64,000 nt of DNA. Origin: Actinomadura pelletieri DSM 43383 (lineage in GTDB: Bacteria; Actinomycetota; Actinomycetes; Streptosporangiales; Streptosporangiaceae). Shown piece by piece: positions 16,414 through 25,225 of the stretch. The position numbers and the translations under genes were made by a program. A model generated the notes under the pieces. It was not told the DNA's origin, did no database searches, and worked only from the letters and a program-made list of their open reading frames with translations. Position 1 is the first letter of the stretch; each line of letters begins with the position of its first letter. The stretch is from contig NZ_RBWU01000004.1 in the NCBI RefSeq assembly GCF_003634705.1, positions 248,001 to 312,000 of the forward strand, read 5' to 3'.

Positions 16414-16598
16414 TTATTTGGACCATAACCGCACTTCAAACCCATAGGCAAGCATTGAAATTTAACGCCGTCTTACAGAATGAACCGCCCCAGCCAGGGG
16501 GCCAGACCAGTGAAAGGGCACTGTGAAGGAACGTTTCGCGCTCGAACGATCACGGAGGGAGACGGGAATCGTGGTGCGGGTGGGTCCGGGCGCGGTCG

Positions 16599-19469
16599 TC
16601 ACCCGGGGAGGTGGCGCGCCAGGAGCTGCGCGAGATGCTCGCCGTCGCGTCCCGCGAGGTCGCGCAGTTGGGTGCGGCAGCTGAACCCGTCGGCGAGGAC
16701 GACCCCGTCCGGTCCGCTCTCGCGGACGGCGGGGAGCAGGTTCTGCTCGGCGACCGCGACCGACACGTCGTGGTGCCCCTTCTCGACGCCGAAGTTCCCG
16801 GCGAGCCCGCAGCAGTTCCCGACCCGGTCGACGTCGGCCCCCGCCCGCCTGAGCAGCGCGGCGTCCTTCGTCCAGCCCATGACGGCGTGGTGGTGGCAGT
16901 GCGGCTGCGCGACTCCGGTGACCGTGGACAGGTCGGGCGGCGTCCAGTCGTCCGTCTCGTCGAGCAGTTCGGCGAGCGTGCGGGTCGCGGCGGCCACCTC
17001 GCGGGCGGCGGCGGCGTCCACCCCCCGGAGCAGTTCCTCGGCGTCCGAGCGCAGCACGCCCGTGCACGACGGCTCCATCCCCACGACCTTGGCGCCGCGG
17101 CGGACGTGGGGGAGCAGCGCGCGGACGGTGCGCCGGGCCTGGGCGCGGGCGCCGTCGAGCTGCCCGGTCGAGATCCACGTGATCCCACAGCACACCGGGC
17201 GTTCGGTGACGAGGACGCGATAACCCGCGTGCTCCAGGACCCGGACGGTCGCCCGGCCGACCTCGGGGGAGAAGGCGTCGGTGAAACTGTCGACGAACAA
17301 CACCACGTCGCCGTTGCGTCCGTCCGGGCTGTGATGGGACGCGAACCAGCGGCGGAACGGCACCGGCGCGAACGCGGGCAGGGCACGGCGGCGGTCGACG
17401 CCCGCGCTCCACGCGACCAGCGGCCGCAGCGCGGACGACCGCAGCGCCGCGTTCACGACCCTGATCGCGGGGGGCGCCTTCGCGGCGAGCCGCGTCCACC
17501 GGGGCAGCCACCCCAGCGCGTAGTGGGAGCGCGGACGGATCTTCCGCCGGTACCGCCGGTGCAGCGCCTCGGCCTTGTAGGACGCCATGTCGATGCCCGT
17601 GGGGCAGTCGGACGCGCAGCCCTTGCAGGACAGGCACAGGTCGAGCACGTCGTGCAGGGCTTGCGACGTCCAGCCGTCCGGCCCGAGGTTCCCGCTGACG
17701 ACCTCCTGCAGCACGCGGGCCCGCCCGCGCGTGGAGTCCTTCTCCTCCCGTGTCGCCAGGTAGGACGGGCACATCACACCGCCCGCGCCCGTGTTGTCGG
17801 CGCGGCATTTGCCGATGCCCGTACAGCGGTGCACGGCCCGGGAGAGGTCGCCGCGGTCGTCCCGGTACGCCAGCGCCAGGCCCTGTTTCAGCGGCACGGT
17901 CCGCGCCGGGCGCAGATCGGCGTCCACCGGCGCCGGACGTACGATGACCCCCGGGTTGAGCAGGTCGTCGGGGTCGAACACGTTTTTGACGGCCGCGCAC
18001 AGCGCCAGCGCCTCGGCCGAGTACATGTGCGGCAGCAACTCGCTGCGGGCGCGGCCGTCGCCGTGCTCGCCCGACATGGTGCCGCCGTGCCGGGCCGCCA
18101 GCGTCGCCGCCTCGGTGAGGAACCCCCGGAAGACCCGGGCGCCGTCGGCCCGGCCGAATGGGAAGTCGATCCGGACGTGGACGCAGCCGTCGCCGAAGTG
18201 CCCGTACGGGACGCCGAACAGACCGTGGCCCGCCAGCAGTGCCTCCAGTTCCCGCAGGTAGGGGCCGAGCCGCTCCGGCGGGACGGCGGAGTCCTCCCAG
18301 CCGGCGTGGGCCTGCTCGCCGTCCGGGGTCCGCGCGACGAGGCCGGAGCCGTCCTCCCGGATCCGCCACAGCGCGTCGGCGAGCGCCATGTCCTCGACCG
18401 GCATCGAGTCGAGGCACCCGGACTCCTTGACGATCCGCCGGGCGGTGGCGCGCAGCTCCTCGATCCGGGACCCGGCGAGTTCCACGAGCATCCAGCCGGA
18501 CCCGCGCGGCAGCGGCGGAACCGCCTGCGGGCCGCGCCGCTCCCGCACGACCCCGGTGATCCGCGAGTCGAGCCCCTCGCAGGCGACGGGCCCGTACGGC
18601 AGGATCGCCGGGACGGCGTCGGCGGCGTCGGCCATCGACGCGTAGCCGAGGACGACCAGCAGCCGGCACGCGGGCTCGCGCACCATCCGCACCCGCGCCG
18701 CCAGTGTCAGCGCCAGCGTCCCCTCGCTGCCCGCAAGGGCGCGCGCGACGTCGAACCCGTTCTCGGGCAGCAGGTGTTCGAGGGAGTAGCCGGACACCTG
18801 CCGGCCGAACCGGCCGAACTCCGTCCGGACCAGCGCCAGATGCCCGTCGACGAGCCCCCGAAGCCGGTCGAGGGCCGCGCCCTCCGCGTTCCCCGCGCCC
18901 GCCCCGGCTCCCGCTCCGGGCATGTCGCCGAGCAGCAGCCGCTCCCCGGCGCCGGTGACGACGTCGAGACCGAGCACGTTGTCGCTGGTCCGCCCGTAGC
19001 CGAGCGCCCGCGACCCGCACGCGTTGTTGCCGATCATCCCGCCGAGCGTCGCCCGCGTCCGCGTCGACGGATCGGGCCCGAACCGCAGCCCGTGCGCCGC
19101 CGCCACCCGGTGCAGCCGTTCCTGGACGATCCCGGGCTCGACCAGCGCCGTCCCCGCGTCGGGGTCGATCTCCAGGACCCGATCGACATGCCTGCTGACG
19201 TCCACGACCACTCCGGGGCCGACCGCGTTGCCCGCGATGGACGTCCCGCCGCCCCGTATCGTCAGCGGCACCCGCGCGTCCCGGCACACCTCCAGTACCG
19301 CCGGAAGCTCGCCCGCGTCGCGCGGCGTCACCACGACCTTCGGTGGAACCCGGTACAGCGACGCGTCGGAGGAGTACATCGACCGGGCGAGCGCGGAGCC
19401 GTCGACCCCGCCGACCCCGGTCCGCCGCAGCGCGGCCACCAGCTCCCCGTGCTCGGGACGATCGGTCAC
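16599..19469 (-). CDS. fused FAD-linked oxidase / Fe-S protein (D-lactate or glycolate dehydrogenase type)
   Basis: A 956-residue fusion. Residues about 30-460 form the PCMH-type FAD-binding and FAD-oxidase C-terminal domains (IRGGGTSIAGNAVG, GYGRTSDNVLG, YGHFGDGCVHVRIDFPF, MSGEHGDGRARSEL). From about 545 come two cysteine clusters for 4Fe-4S centres (CTGIGKCRAD..., CLSCKGCASDCPTG) and then two CCG-type domains (RPVCCGITW, NCCGLAGNFG). The layout is that of single-chain GlcD-GlcF/YdiJ-like dehydrogenases, which oxidise D-2-hydroxyacids and hand electrons to the membrane quinone pool. A GAGAGAGAG insert near residue 185 lies in a loop. The start is GTG at 19469, 23 bases after the racemase-like gene, so the two probably form an operon. 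Confidence 0.88.
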   Translation of the reverse strand: MTDRPEHGELVAALRRTGVGGVDGSALARSMYSSDASLYRVPPKVVVTPRDAGELPAVLEVCRDARVPLTIRGGGTSIAGNAVGPGVVVDVSRHVDRVLEIDPDAGTALVEPGIVQERLHRVAAAHGLRFGPDPSTRTRATLGGMIGNNACGSRALGYGRTSDNVLGLDVVTGAGERLLLGDMPGAGAGAGAGNAEGAALDRLRGLVDGHLALVRTEFGRFGRQVSGYSLEHLLPENGFDVARALAGSEGTLALTLAARVRMVREPACRLLVVLGYASMADAADAVPAILPYGPVACEGLDSRITGVVRERRGPQAVPPLPRGSGWMLVELAGSRIEELRATARRIVKESGCLDSMPVEDMALADALWRIREDGSGLVARTPDGEQAHAGWEDSAVPPERLGPYLRELEALLAGHGLFGVPYGHFGDGCVHVRIDFPFGRADGARVFRGFLTEAATLAARHGGTMSGEHGDGRARSELLPHMYSAEALALCAAVKNVFDPDDLLNPGVIVRPAPVDADLRPARTVPLKQGLALAYRDDRGDLSRAVHRCTGIGKCRADNTGAGGVMCPSYLATREEKDSTRGRARVLQEVVSGNLGPDGWTSQALHDVLDLCLSCKGCASDCPTGIDMASYKAEALHRRYRRKIRPRSHYALGWLPRWTRLAAKAPPAIRVVNAALRSSALRPLVAWSAGVDRRRALPAFAPVPFRRWFASHHSPDGRNGDVVLFVDSFTDAFSPEVGRATVRVLEHAGYRVLVTERPVCCGITWISTGQLDGARAQARRTVRALLPHVRRGAKVVGMEPSCTGVLRSDAEELLRGVDAAAAREVAAATRTLAELLDETDDWTPPDLSTVTGVAQPHCHHHAVMGWTKDAALLRRAGADVDRVGNCCGLAGNFGVEKGHHDVSVAVAEQNLLPAVRESGPDGVVLADGFSCRTQLRDLAGRDGEHLAQLLARHLPG

Positions 19470-19492
19470 GGTTCCAACCGTAGTCGGTGCCC

Positions 19493-20350
19493 CTAGGCCG
19501 GTTCCGACTCGTCGGCCCGCAGGCGGGGGAGCCGCAGTTCCAGGGTCGGCGTCAGGGTCGCCTCCGCCACGAGGGCCTCGCGGGGCACCCGGTCCGCGGC
19601 GGCCAGGGCACGGCCGACGGGGAAGGCGCGGGCGCTGTCGGGCAGGGGGCCCTCACGGCCGCTGAGGAGCACCTCGACCCGCCCGGCGGCGGCGTCCGGG
19701 TCGGTGGCCCGGGGCAGGCGTCGCAGTGTCTGGCGGGCGACCGCCTCGGCGCTGTCGTACAGCGCGGTCCCGGCGGGCAGCCGCCGCAGGATCTCCGGTG
19801 CGACCAGGGGGTAGTGGGTGCAGCCGAGGACCACGGCGTCGCAGTGGTGGGGGGTGCGCGCGGCCGCGTCGTCGATCGCCGCGGCGGCGGCGGTCATGTC
19901 GCCGTGGTCGATCGCCTCGGCCAGCCCGGGGCAGGCGACCCGCTCCACCGGTTTGCCGTTCGCGAACTCGGCGATCAGACGGGTCTGGTAGCTGCTGGCG
20001 GTGGTGCGGACGGTCGCCCACACCGCGATGCTCCGGCCCGCCGCGGCGGCCGGTTTCACGGCGGGAACGGTGCCGATCACCGGTGTCTCGGGCTCGAACT
20101 CCCGGCGCAGCTCGTCGATCGCGGTGACGGTGGCGGTGTTGCAGGGCACGACGATCGCCTCGGCGCCGCGCTTGACCGCCTCGCGGGCGGCGGCGAACAG
20201 CCGGTCGGTGATGAAGGACGTGCTCCGCGGCCCCCACGGCGCGCCGTCGGGGTCCATGAGCAGCACCAGATCGAGTTCCGGAGCCAGATGCCGCACCCAG
20301 CCGGCGGTGCAGAGAAGACCAAGCCCCGAATCGATCAATGCCACGGACAC
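19493..20350 (-). CDS. aspartate/glutamate racemase family protein (MurI-like)
   Basis: A 285-residue protein of the MurI fold. Both catalytic cysteines are in their motifs, PCNTATV near residue 70 and GCTHYPLV near 178, and the N-terminal acidic turn reads ALIDSGLG. It departs from housekeeping MurI: the Gly-Gly of DSGVGGL and the Tyr of the PYG loop are missing (LGLLC; APWG). It is therefore likely a paralogue, with the true MurI elsewhere. Racemases of this family supply D-glutamate or act on other D/L pairs. It is 23 bases upstream of the D-2-hydroxyacid dehydrogenase gene on the same strand. The start is GTG at 20350, with another GTG two codons later. Confidence 0.72.
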   Translation of the reverse strand: MSVALIDSGLGLLCTAGWVRHLAPELDLVLLMDPDGAPWGPRSTSFITDRLFAAAREAVKRGAEAIVVPCNTATVTAIDELRREFEPETPVIGTVPAVKPAAAAGRSIAVWATVRTTASSYQTRLIAEFANGKPVERVACPGLAEAIDHGDMTAAAAAIDDAAARTPHHCDAVVLGCTHYPLVAPEILRRLPAGTALYDSAEAVARQTLRRLPRATDPDAAAGRVEVLLSGREGPLPDSARAFPVGRALAAADRVPREALVAEATLTPTLELRLPRLRADESEPA

Positions 20351-20445
20351 AGGGTCAAGTTATCAACCCCTCCGTCCCGGCGGGCGGCCCGGTCGTCCCG
20401 GTGTTCACGCGGCGTCTCGCGGCGATACCGCCCCTGGTTCACCTC

Positions 20446-20511
20446 TTGACCTGCTCTGCCCGGTCGTGCACACTCGCTTCAACCAGCGCACACTTGTTCG
20501 ACGGACGAACC
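20446..20511 (+). promoter_or_regulatory. promoter and palindromic operator of the amidohydrolase-ABC operon
   Basis: TTGACC at 20446-20451 and CACACT at 20469-20474 form a weak -35/-10 pair with a 17-base spacer. Downstream, GTTCG-N5-CGAAC at 20496-20510 is a clear inverted repeat, extended by one base on the left (TGTTCG...CGAACC), in the style of IclR- or GntR-family operators. It would block or control transcription just past the start point. No regulator gene is adjacent; the IclR gene at 13387 is the nearest candidate. Confidence 0.4.
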
Positions 20512-20546
20512 AGCTCCGTCGACATCCGTTCACCGAAACGAGCTCC

Positions 20547-21452
20547 ATGACCCCCGCAGAGGCGACGCGGGGCGGCAGGAGGGTCGCCGCCCCACCCCAT
20601 CCGAATCCGAGAGTTCCCGACCTGCGACTCCCGCCGCGAAGCTGCGACGCGCACTGCCATGTCTTCGGACCCGGACATGTCTTCCCCTACCCGGAAGACC
20701 GGGCGTACGACCCACCCGACGTCTCCAAGGACGATCTGCGCCGGCGCCATGACCTGCTGGGCCTGGACCGTGCCATCATCGTCCAGTCCGCGGCCCACGG
20801 GACCGACCACTCGGCGCTGCTGGACGCGCTGCGCACCTACCCCGACGCCTACCGGGGCGTGGCGCTGCTGACCCCGCGGACCACGCCCGCCGAGGTCGCC
20901 GAACTGCACGCGGCCGGGGTGCGCGGCGTGCGCGTGCAGTACATGCCGCATCTCGGGCCGGGGCCGACGCCCGACGAGCTGCGCGCCGTCCTCGACCTCG
21001 TCCGCCCGTACGCCTGGCATGTGGCCTTCCACATCGCGGGCGACGCGGTGGTCGACATGTTCGACACGCTCCGCTCCACGGGACTGCCCGCGGTGATCGA
21101 CCACATGGCCCGCGTCGACCTCGCCACCGGGCTGGACGGCGACCAGGTCCGGGCGCTGCGCCGATTGCTCGACACCGGCGACGTGTGGGTCAAGCTCAGC
21201 GCGCTCGAACGGCTGTCGACCGAGGGCCCGCCGTACGAGGACGCCGTCGCGCTGGCCCGCCTGCTCGCCGCGCAGGCGCCCGAGCGGTGCGTGTGGGGCA
21301 CCGACTTCCCCCACCCCAACGTGCCCGCGATGCCCGATGACGGGGTGCTGGTCGACCTGATCGAACGGATCGTGCCGGACGAGGCCGCCCGGCACCGCGT
21401 CCTCGTCGCCAACCCCGCCGGGCTGGCCGACTTCCCGGCGGAGCCCCGATGA
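20547..21452 (+). CDS. amidohydrolase 2 family protein (2-pyrone-4,6-dicarboxylate hydrolase-like)
   Basis: A 301-residue TIM-barrel hydrolase. The N-terminal CDAHCHVFGP near residue 35 has the HxH-type metal/substrate motif, followed by a VPDLRLPP-type entry, GVRGVRVQY, AVIDHMARVDL and CVWGTDFPHPN, where the catalytic Asp follows the tryptophan. This pattern is that of LigI, which opens the pyrone ring of 2-pyrone-4,6-dicarboxylate in protocatechuate 4,5-cleavage. Other amidohydrolase-2 members act on different lactones. The start is ATG at 20547. It overlaps the next gene by ATGA, and that gene is LigK-like, which supports a dicarboxylate aromatic route. Confidence 0.72.
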   Translation: MTPAEATRGGRRVAAPPHPNPRVPDLRLPPRSCDAHCHVFGPGHVFPYPEDRAYDPPDVSKDDLRRRHDLLGLDRAIIVQSAAHGTDHSALLDALRTYPDAYRGVALLTPRTTPAEVAELHAAGVRGVRVQYMPHLGPGPTPDELRAVLDLVRPYAWHVAFHIAGDAVVDMFDTLRSTGLPAVIDHMARVDLATGLDGDQVRALRRLLDTGDVWVKLSALERLSTEGPPYEDAVALARLLAAQAPERCVWGTDFPHPNVPAMPDDGVLVDLIERIVPDEAARHRVLVANPAGLADFPAEPR

Positions 21453-22198
21453 CCCGGCTGCATCCCCGAGGCACGGTCTTCACCCGGGCGCCGAGACCGT
21501 CGGAGGAGGTGCTGCGGGCCTACGACGAACTGGCGGTGGCGTCCGTCCACGAGGCGATGGGCCAGCGGAACCTGGTGCGCGGCGTCCGGCCGCTGGCGCC
21601 CGGCACCCGCGCGGTCGGCCGGGCCGTCACCGCGCTCGACCTGGCCGGCGGCAACCTCACCCTGCACGCGATGCTCGAGGTGGCCGGACCCGGCGACGTC
21701 CTGGTGTGGACGTCGCAGCACGGGCCGGTGGACTCGGCGGTGTGGGGCGCCAACGTCAGCGAGTCCGCCGCGGCGCGCGGGCTGGCGGGCGCGGTGATCG
21801 AGGGCCACGCCCGCGACATCGCCGACATCGAACGGGTCGGGTTCCCGCTGTGGGCGCTGGGCGTGACCCCGGCCGCGACCGGCAAGACCCGCGCGGGCTG
21901 GGGCAACGTCCCCGTGGTGTGCGGCGGCGCGTACGTGCGGCCGGGCGACCTCGTCGTCGCGGACGGCGACGGGGTCGCGGTCGTCCCGCTGGAGGACGCG
22001 GCGCGGGTCGCCGACGCCGCGGCCGCCCGGGACCTGCGGGAGACGACGACGCTCACGCCGCGCGTGCGCCGGGGCGAGTCGCTGTTCGCGGTGCGCGACT
22101 GGGCCGGCAACTTCCCCGCCGACGGCGGACGCTTCCTCGACACCGAATGGGATCAGGCCGGGCCGGAGCCCGGCGAGGAGAAACGGAACGGAGCGTAG
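21449..22198 (+). CDS. RraA-like 4-carboxy-4-hydroxy-2-oxoadipate aldolase/oxaloacetate decarboxylase (LigK-like)
   Basis: A 249-residue protein of the RraA/HMG-aldolase family. The pyruvate-enolate and metal-binding pieces are visible: GPGDVLVW near residue 80, WGANVSESAAARGLAG near 100, and GAVIEGHARDIADI near 120, where the Arg-Asp pair is catalytic in the family. It would cleave 4-carboxy-4-hydroxy-2-oxoadipate to pyruvate and oxaloacetate, the end step of gallate/protocatechuate 4,5-cleavage. RraA-type proteins can also act as RNase E regulators or other aldolases, so the substrate is inferred from the LigI-like neighbour. It starts inside the previous stop codon and ends directly before the dehydrogenase ATG. 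Confidence 0.72.
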   Translation: MTRLHPRGTVFTRAPRPSEEVLRAYDELAVASVHEAMGQRNLVRGVRPLAPGTRAVGRAVTALDLAGGNLTLHAMLEVAGPGDVLVWTSQHGPVDSAVWGANVSESAAARGLAGAVIEGHARDIADIERVGFPLWALGVTPAATGKTRAGWGNVPVVCGGAYVRPGDLVVADGDGVAVVPLEDAARVADAAAARDLRETTTLTPRVRRGESLFAVRDWAGNFPADGGRFLDTEWDQAGPEPGEEKRNGA

Positions 22199-23254
22199 AT
22201 GAAGGCCGTCGTCGCCCAGGAGACCGGTCCGCCGAGCGTGATGACGTGGACGGACATGGAGCCGCCGCGACCCGCGCGTGACGAGTGCGTGGTGAGGGTC
22301 GAGGCGTGCGGGGCGTGCATGCACGAGGTGCTCGTCCGGCGCGGCGACCGGGTGCAGGGCACCGGTTTCCCGATCATTCCGGGTCACGAGGTCGTCGGCG
22401 AGGTGGTCGAAGTCGGCGCCGACGTCGTGGACTTCGCGGTCGGCGACCGGGTGGTGTCCAACCAGCGGCAGCGGGTGTGCGGCAAGTGCCGGGAGTGCCG
22501 GACGGGCCGCGAGACCCGCTGCCCGCGCAAGGTGTTCCTCGGCGACATCGGCCTGAACGGCGGCTACGCCGAGCTGGTGGCGGTGTCGGACGGCAGCCTG
22601 GTGAAGGTGCCGCCGGGCCTCACGTCCCCGGACGTCGCCGTCGCGTCCTGCGCCATCGGCACCGCCCTCAACGCGCTACGGGACGTCGCGCGGCTGGAGC
22701 TGGGGGAGACGGTGCTGGTCACCGGGGCGGGCGGCGGCATCGGGCTGCACGCCATCCAGCTCGCGAAGGCCTCGGGCGCCCGCGTGATCGCGCAGACCAC
22801 CTCGCCCGGCAAGGTCGAGGCGGTCCGGGAGGCGGGCGCGGACGAGATCCTGCTCGTCGAGCGCGGCGCCGACTACGGCAAGGACGTCATGGACGTCACC
22901 GACGGTCGGGGCTGCGACATCGTGCTGGAGAACGTCGGCGCCGTGTCCTTCCTGTCCAGCGTCAATACCCTCGCCCTCCACGGACGCCTCGTCCTGATCG
23001 GAGAGGTGCAGCGGACACCGCCCGTGGTGGAGGCGGACCTGGTCGGATGGCGCGGCCGTGACATCTCGATCCTGTCGGCGGCCAGCACCACCAAACGGCA
23101 GCTCGAGGACGTGCTGACGCTGATGGACCGGGGCCTGGTGACCCCGGTGGTGACCGACACGCTTCCGATGTCGGAGGCGCCGCGTGCACACGAAGTTTTG
23201 GAGAGCGGCTCGGTGACCGGACGCATTCTTCTGGTCCCCGACACCGCCGGATGA
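22199..23254 (+). CDS. zinc-dependent alcohol dehydrogenase family protein
   Basis: A 351-residue medium-chain dehydrogenase. The catalytic-zinc residues are seen in EACGACMHE (Cys near 38) and PGHEVVGEVVEVG (His-Glu near 62). The structural-zinc loop has four cysteines (CGKCRECRTG...C near 93-107), and the NAD(P)-binding turn is VTGAGGGIGLHA near 178. The start codon follows the previous stop with no gap (TAG then ATG). It sits in an operon with two ring-dicarboxylate-type enzymes and an importer, so it probably oxidises an alcohol or aldehyde of an imported aromatic or its cleavage product. The exact substrate cannot be read from the sequence. Confidence 0.82.
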   Translation: MKAVVAQETGPPSVMTWTDMEPPRPARDECVVRVEACGACMHEVLVRRGDRVQGTGFPIIPGHEVVGEVVEVGADVVDFAVGDRVVSNQRQRVCGKCRECRTGRETRCPRKVFLGDIGLNGGYAELVAVSDGSLVKVPPGLTSPDVAVASCAIGTALNALRDVARLELGETVLVTGAGGGIGLHAIQLAKASGARVIAQTTSPGKVEAVREAGADEILLVERGADYGKDVMDVTDGRGCDIVLENVGAVSFLSSVNTLALHGRLVLIGEVQRTPPVVEADLVGWRGRDISILSAASTTKRQLEDVLTLMDRGLVTPVVTDTLPMSEAPRAHEVLESGSVTGRILLVPDTAG

Positions 23255-23295
23255 GTCCCCGATGAACGCCGCATCAACTGGGAGGCAGGACCAGG

Positions 23296-24420
23296 ATGGG
23301 ACCTCGTAGATCGCGCTCTCTGATGTTCCGGGTCGTGGTGGGGGCGCTCGCGGTCGCGTTGGCGGCGACCGGATGCGGCGGCGACGGCGGCAATTCCCAG
23401 GAGGACGGCGAGAACCTGCGGACCGTGAAGGTCGCGCTGTCCATCAAGGCGATGAACTCCAGTTTCGCGGCCATTTCGGTGGCCCGCTACCTCGGCTACT
23501 TCAAGGAGGAGGGGCTCAAGGTCGAGACCACGTTCACGCCCGGCTCGACGCAGGCGATCCAGGCGGTGGCCGCCGGGCAGATGGACATGGCCGCGCCCGT
23601 CCCGCAGGCCCTGATCCCGGACGCGGTGAAGAACGACTCCGACCAGCGGATGTTCTTCAACTGGGCGCGGTCGCAGGTGGCCAGCTTCGCCGTGGAGGCC
23701 AACAGCCCCATCCGGAACTGGACCGACTTCAGGGGCAAGAAGATCGGCGCGCAGAGCCTGGGCAGCGGGACGATCCCGCTGGCCCAGGCGCTGCTGCGGG
23801 AACAGGGCATGGACCCGGACAAGGACGTCAAGTTCGTGTCGGTCGGGCTGGAGGCCGGGGCGTACCACGCGCTGCAGAGCAAGCGGGTGGACGCGCTGAT
23901 GCTGTTCGACTCGCAGTACGCGGCGATGGAGAACCTCGGCGCCAAACTCCGCTATTTCAAGTCGTCGCTGTCCCAGCAGCTCTTCTCCACCGGGTTCTCC
24001 GCGAAACAGTCGTACATGAAGGCCAACCCGAAGGTGATCGAGGGATTCGGCCGGGCGATGGCGAAGGCGAACGTCTTCACCACCGCCAATCCGGAGGCCG
24101 CCATCAAGATGATGTACGAGATCTACCCCAAGACGAACATCCCCGGCGTGCCCGAAGACAAGAAGATGGAGGACAACAAACGGATCCTCGCGCTGCGCAC
24201 CACGCACATCATCAGCGGTGACCCGGACGCGGGCAAGAACTGGGGTTCCTTCCCCGAGGAGGGCGTGAAGGCGTGGAGCGACTTCTCGGTCGCCACCAAG
24301 CTGACCCCCACCGCCTTCAAGGCCGAACAGTTCGTGACCAACGAGTTCGTGCCGGCGTTCAACGACTTCGACCCCCAGAAGATCAAGACCGCGGCGAAGA
24401 ACTACAGGTTCGAGGGTTGA
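23296..24420 (+). CDS. ABC transporter substrate-binding lipoprotein (NMT1/SsuA type)
   Basis: A 374-residue lipoprotein: arginine-rich N-terminus, hydrophobic core and lipobox AATGC with Cys27. The mature part has the two-domain fold of nitrate/sulfonate/thiamine-precursor receptors (KVALSIKAMNSSF, ISVARYLGYFKEEGLKVE, AIQAVAAGQMDMAAPVP, FRGKKIGAQSLGSG). The ATG at 23296 follows a GGGAGG ribosome site. The gene begins 41 bases after the dehydrogenase and leads the importer part of the operon. Given the catabolic genes upstream, an aromatic carboxylate such as a phthalate-like compound is a reasonable guess for the ligand. Confidence 0.85.
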   Translation: MGPRRSRSLMFRVVVGALAVALAATGCGGDGGNSQEDGENLRTVKVALSIKAMNSSFAAISVARYLGYFKEEGLKVETTFTPGSTQAIQAVAAGQMDMAAPVPQALIPDAVKNDSDQRMFFNWARSQVASFAVEANSPIRNWTDFRGKKIGAQSLGSGTIPLAQALLREQGMDPDKDVKFVSVGLEAGAYHALQSKRVDALMLFDSQYAAMENLGAKLRYFKSSLSQQLFSTGFSAKQSYMKANPKVIEGFGRAMAKANVFTTANPEAAIKMMYEIYPKTNIPGVPEDKKMEDNKRILALRTTHIISGDPDAGKNWGSFPEEGVKAWSDFSVATKLTPTAFKAEQFVTNEFVPAFNDFDPQKIKTAAKNYRFEG

Positions 24421-24421
24421 G

Positions 24422-25225
24422 ATGACCACGACAGAGCACGCGGTGGAGCTGACCGGTCTGCGTCACGTGTTCGCCGGGCGTGGCCGGGGGCGGCGGGTCG
24501 TCCAGGACACCGAGGCGGTCAGGAACGTCGACCTCACCGTCCGGCCCGGCGAGTTCGTCAGCATCGTCGGCCCGAGCGGCTGCGGTAAGAGCACCATCCT
24601 GAAGATGATCGCCGGGCTGCTCCGTCCCACCCATGGCACGGTGCGGGTCTGGGGAGAGCCGGTCACCGGGCCGCGCCGCGACATCGGCATCGCGTTGCAG
24701 GACGCGACGCTGCTGCCCTGGCGGGACGTGATGTCCAACTGCCTGTTCCCCGTCGAACTGCACGGCAAGGTCACCGACGCGGCCCGCGAACGGGTGTCCG
24801 GGCTGCTGGAACGGGCCGGGCTCGCGGGCTTCGAGACGCGGCGACCCAAGGAGCTGTCCGGCGGGATGCGGCAGCGCGTCGCGATCTGCCGGGCCCTGGC
24901 CGACGACCCCCGGCTGCTGCTGCTCGACGAGCCGTTCGGCTCCCTGGACGCGCTGACCAGGGAGCAGATGAACATCGACCTGAACCGCATCTGGCGGGAG
25001 ACGGAGAAGACCGCCGTCCTGATCACGCACGGCATCGACGAGGCGGTGCTGCTGTCCACCCGGGTGGTGATCCTCTCCGAGCGTCCCGGCACCGTCGTGG
25101 AGGTCGTCACCCCGCCGTTCCCCAGGGAGCGGACCAAGGAGCTGATGGCGACGCCGGAGTTCGCCGAGGTGTGCGGGCAGGTCCGGGACCGCCTGTTCGC
25201 CGCCGAGTCGAAGGTCGGCGGATGA
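24422..25225 (+). CDS. ABC transporter ATP-binding protein (SsuB/TauB type)
   Basis: A 267-residue ATPase with all motifs intact: Walker A GPSGCGKST near residue 57, Q-loop LQDATLLPWRD near 95, signature LSGGMRQRVAI near 143, Walker B LLLLDEPFGSLD near 162, and the switch His in LITHGIDEA near 197. The start is ATG at 24422, in the stop codon region of the receptor gene. The stop overlaps the next ATG (ATGA at 25222-25225). It energises import through the two permeases that follow. Confidence 0.9.
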   Translation: MTTTEHAVELTGLRHVFAGRGRGRRVVQDTEAVRNVDLTVRPGEFVSIVGPSGCGKSTILKMIAGLLRPTHGTVRVWGEPVTGPRRDIGIALQDATLLPWRDVMSNCLFPVELHGKVTDAARERVSGLLERAGLAGFETRRPKELSGGMRQRVAICRALADDPRLLLLDEPFGSLDALTREQMNIDLNRIWRETEKTAVLITHGIDEAVLLSTRVVILSERPGTVVEVVTPPFPRERTKELMATPEFAEVCGQVRDRLFAAESKVGG

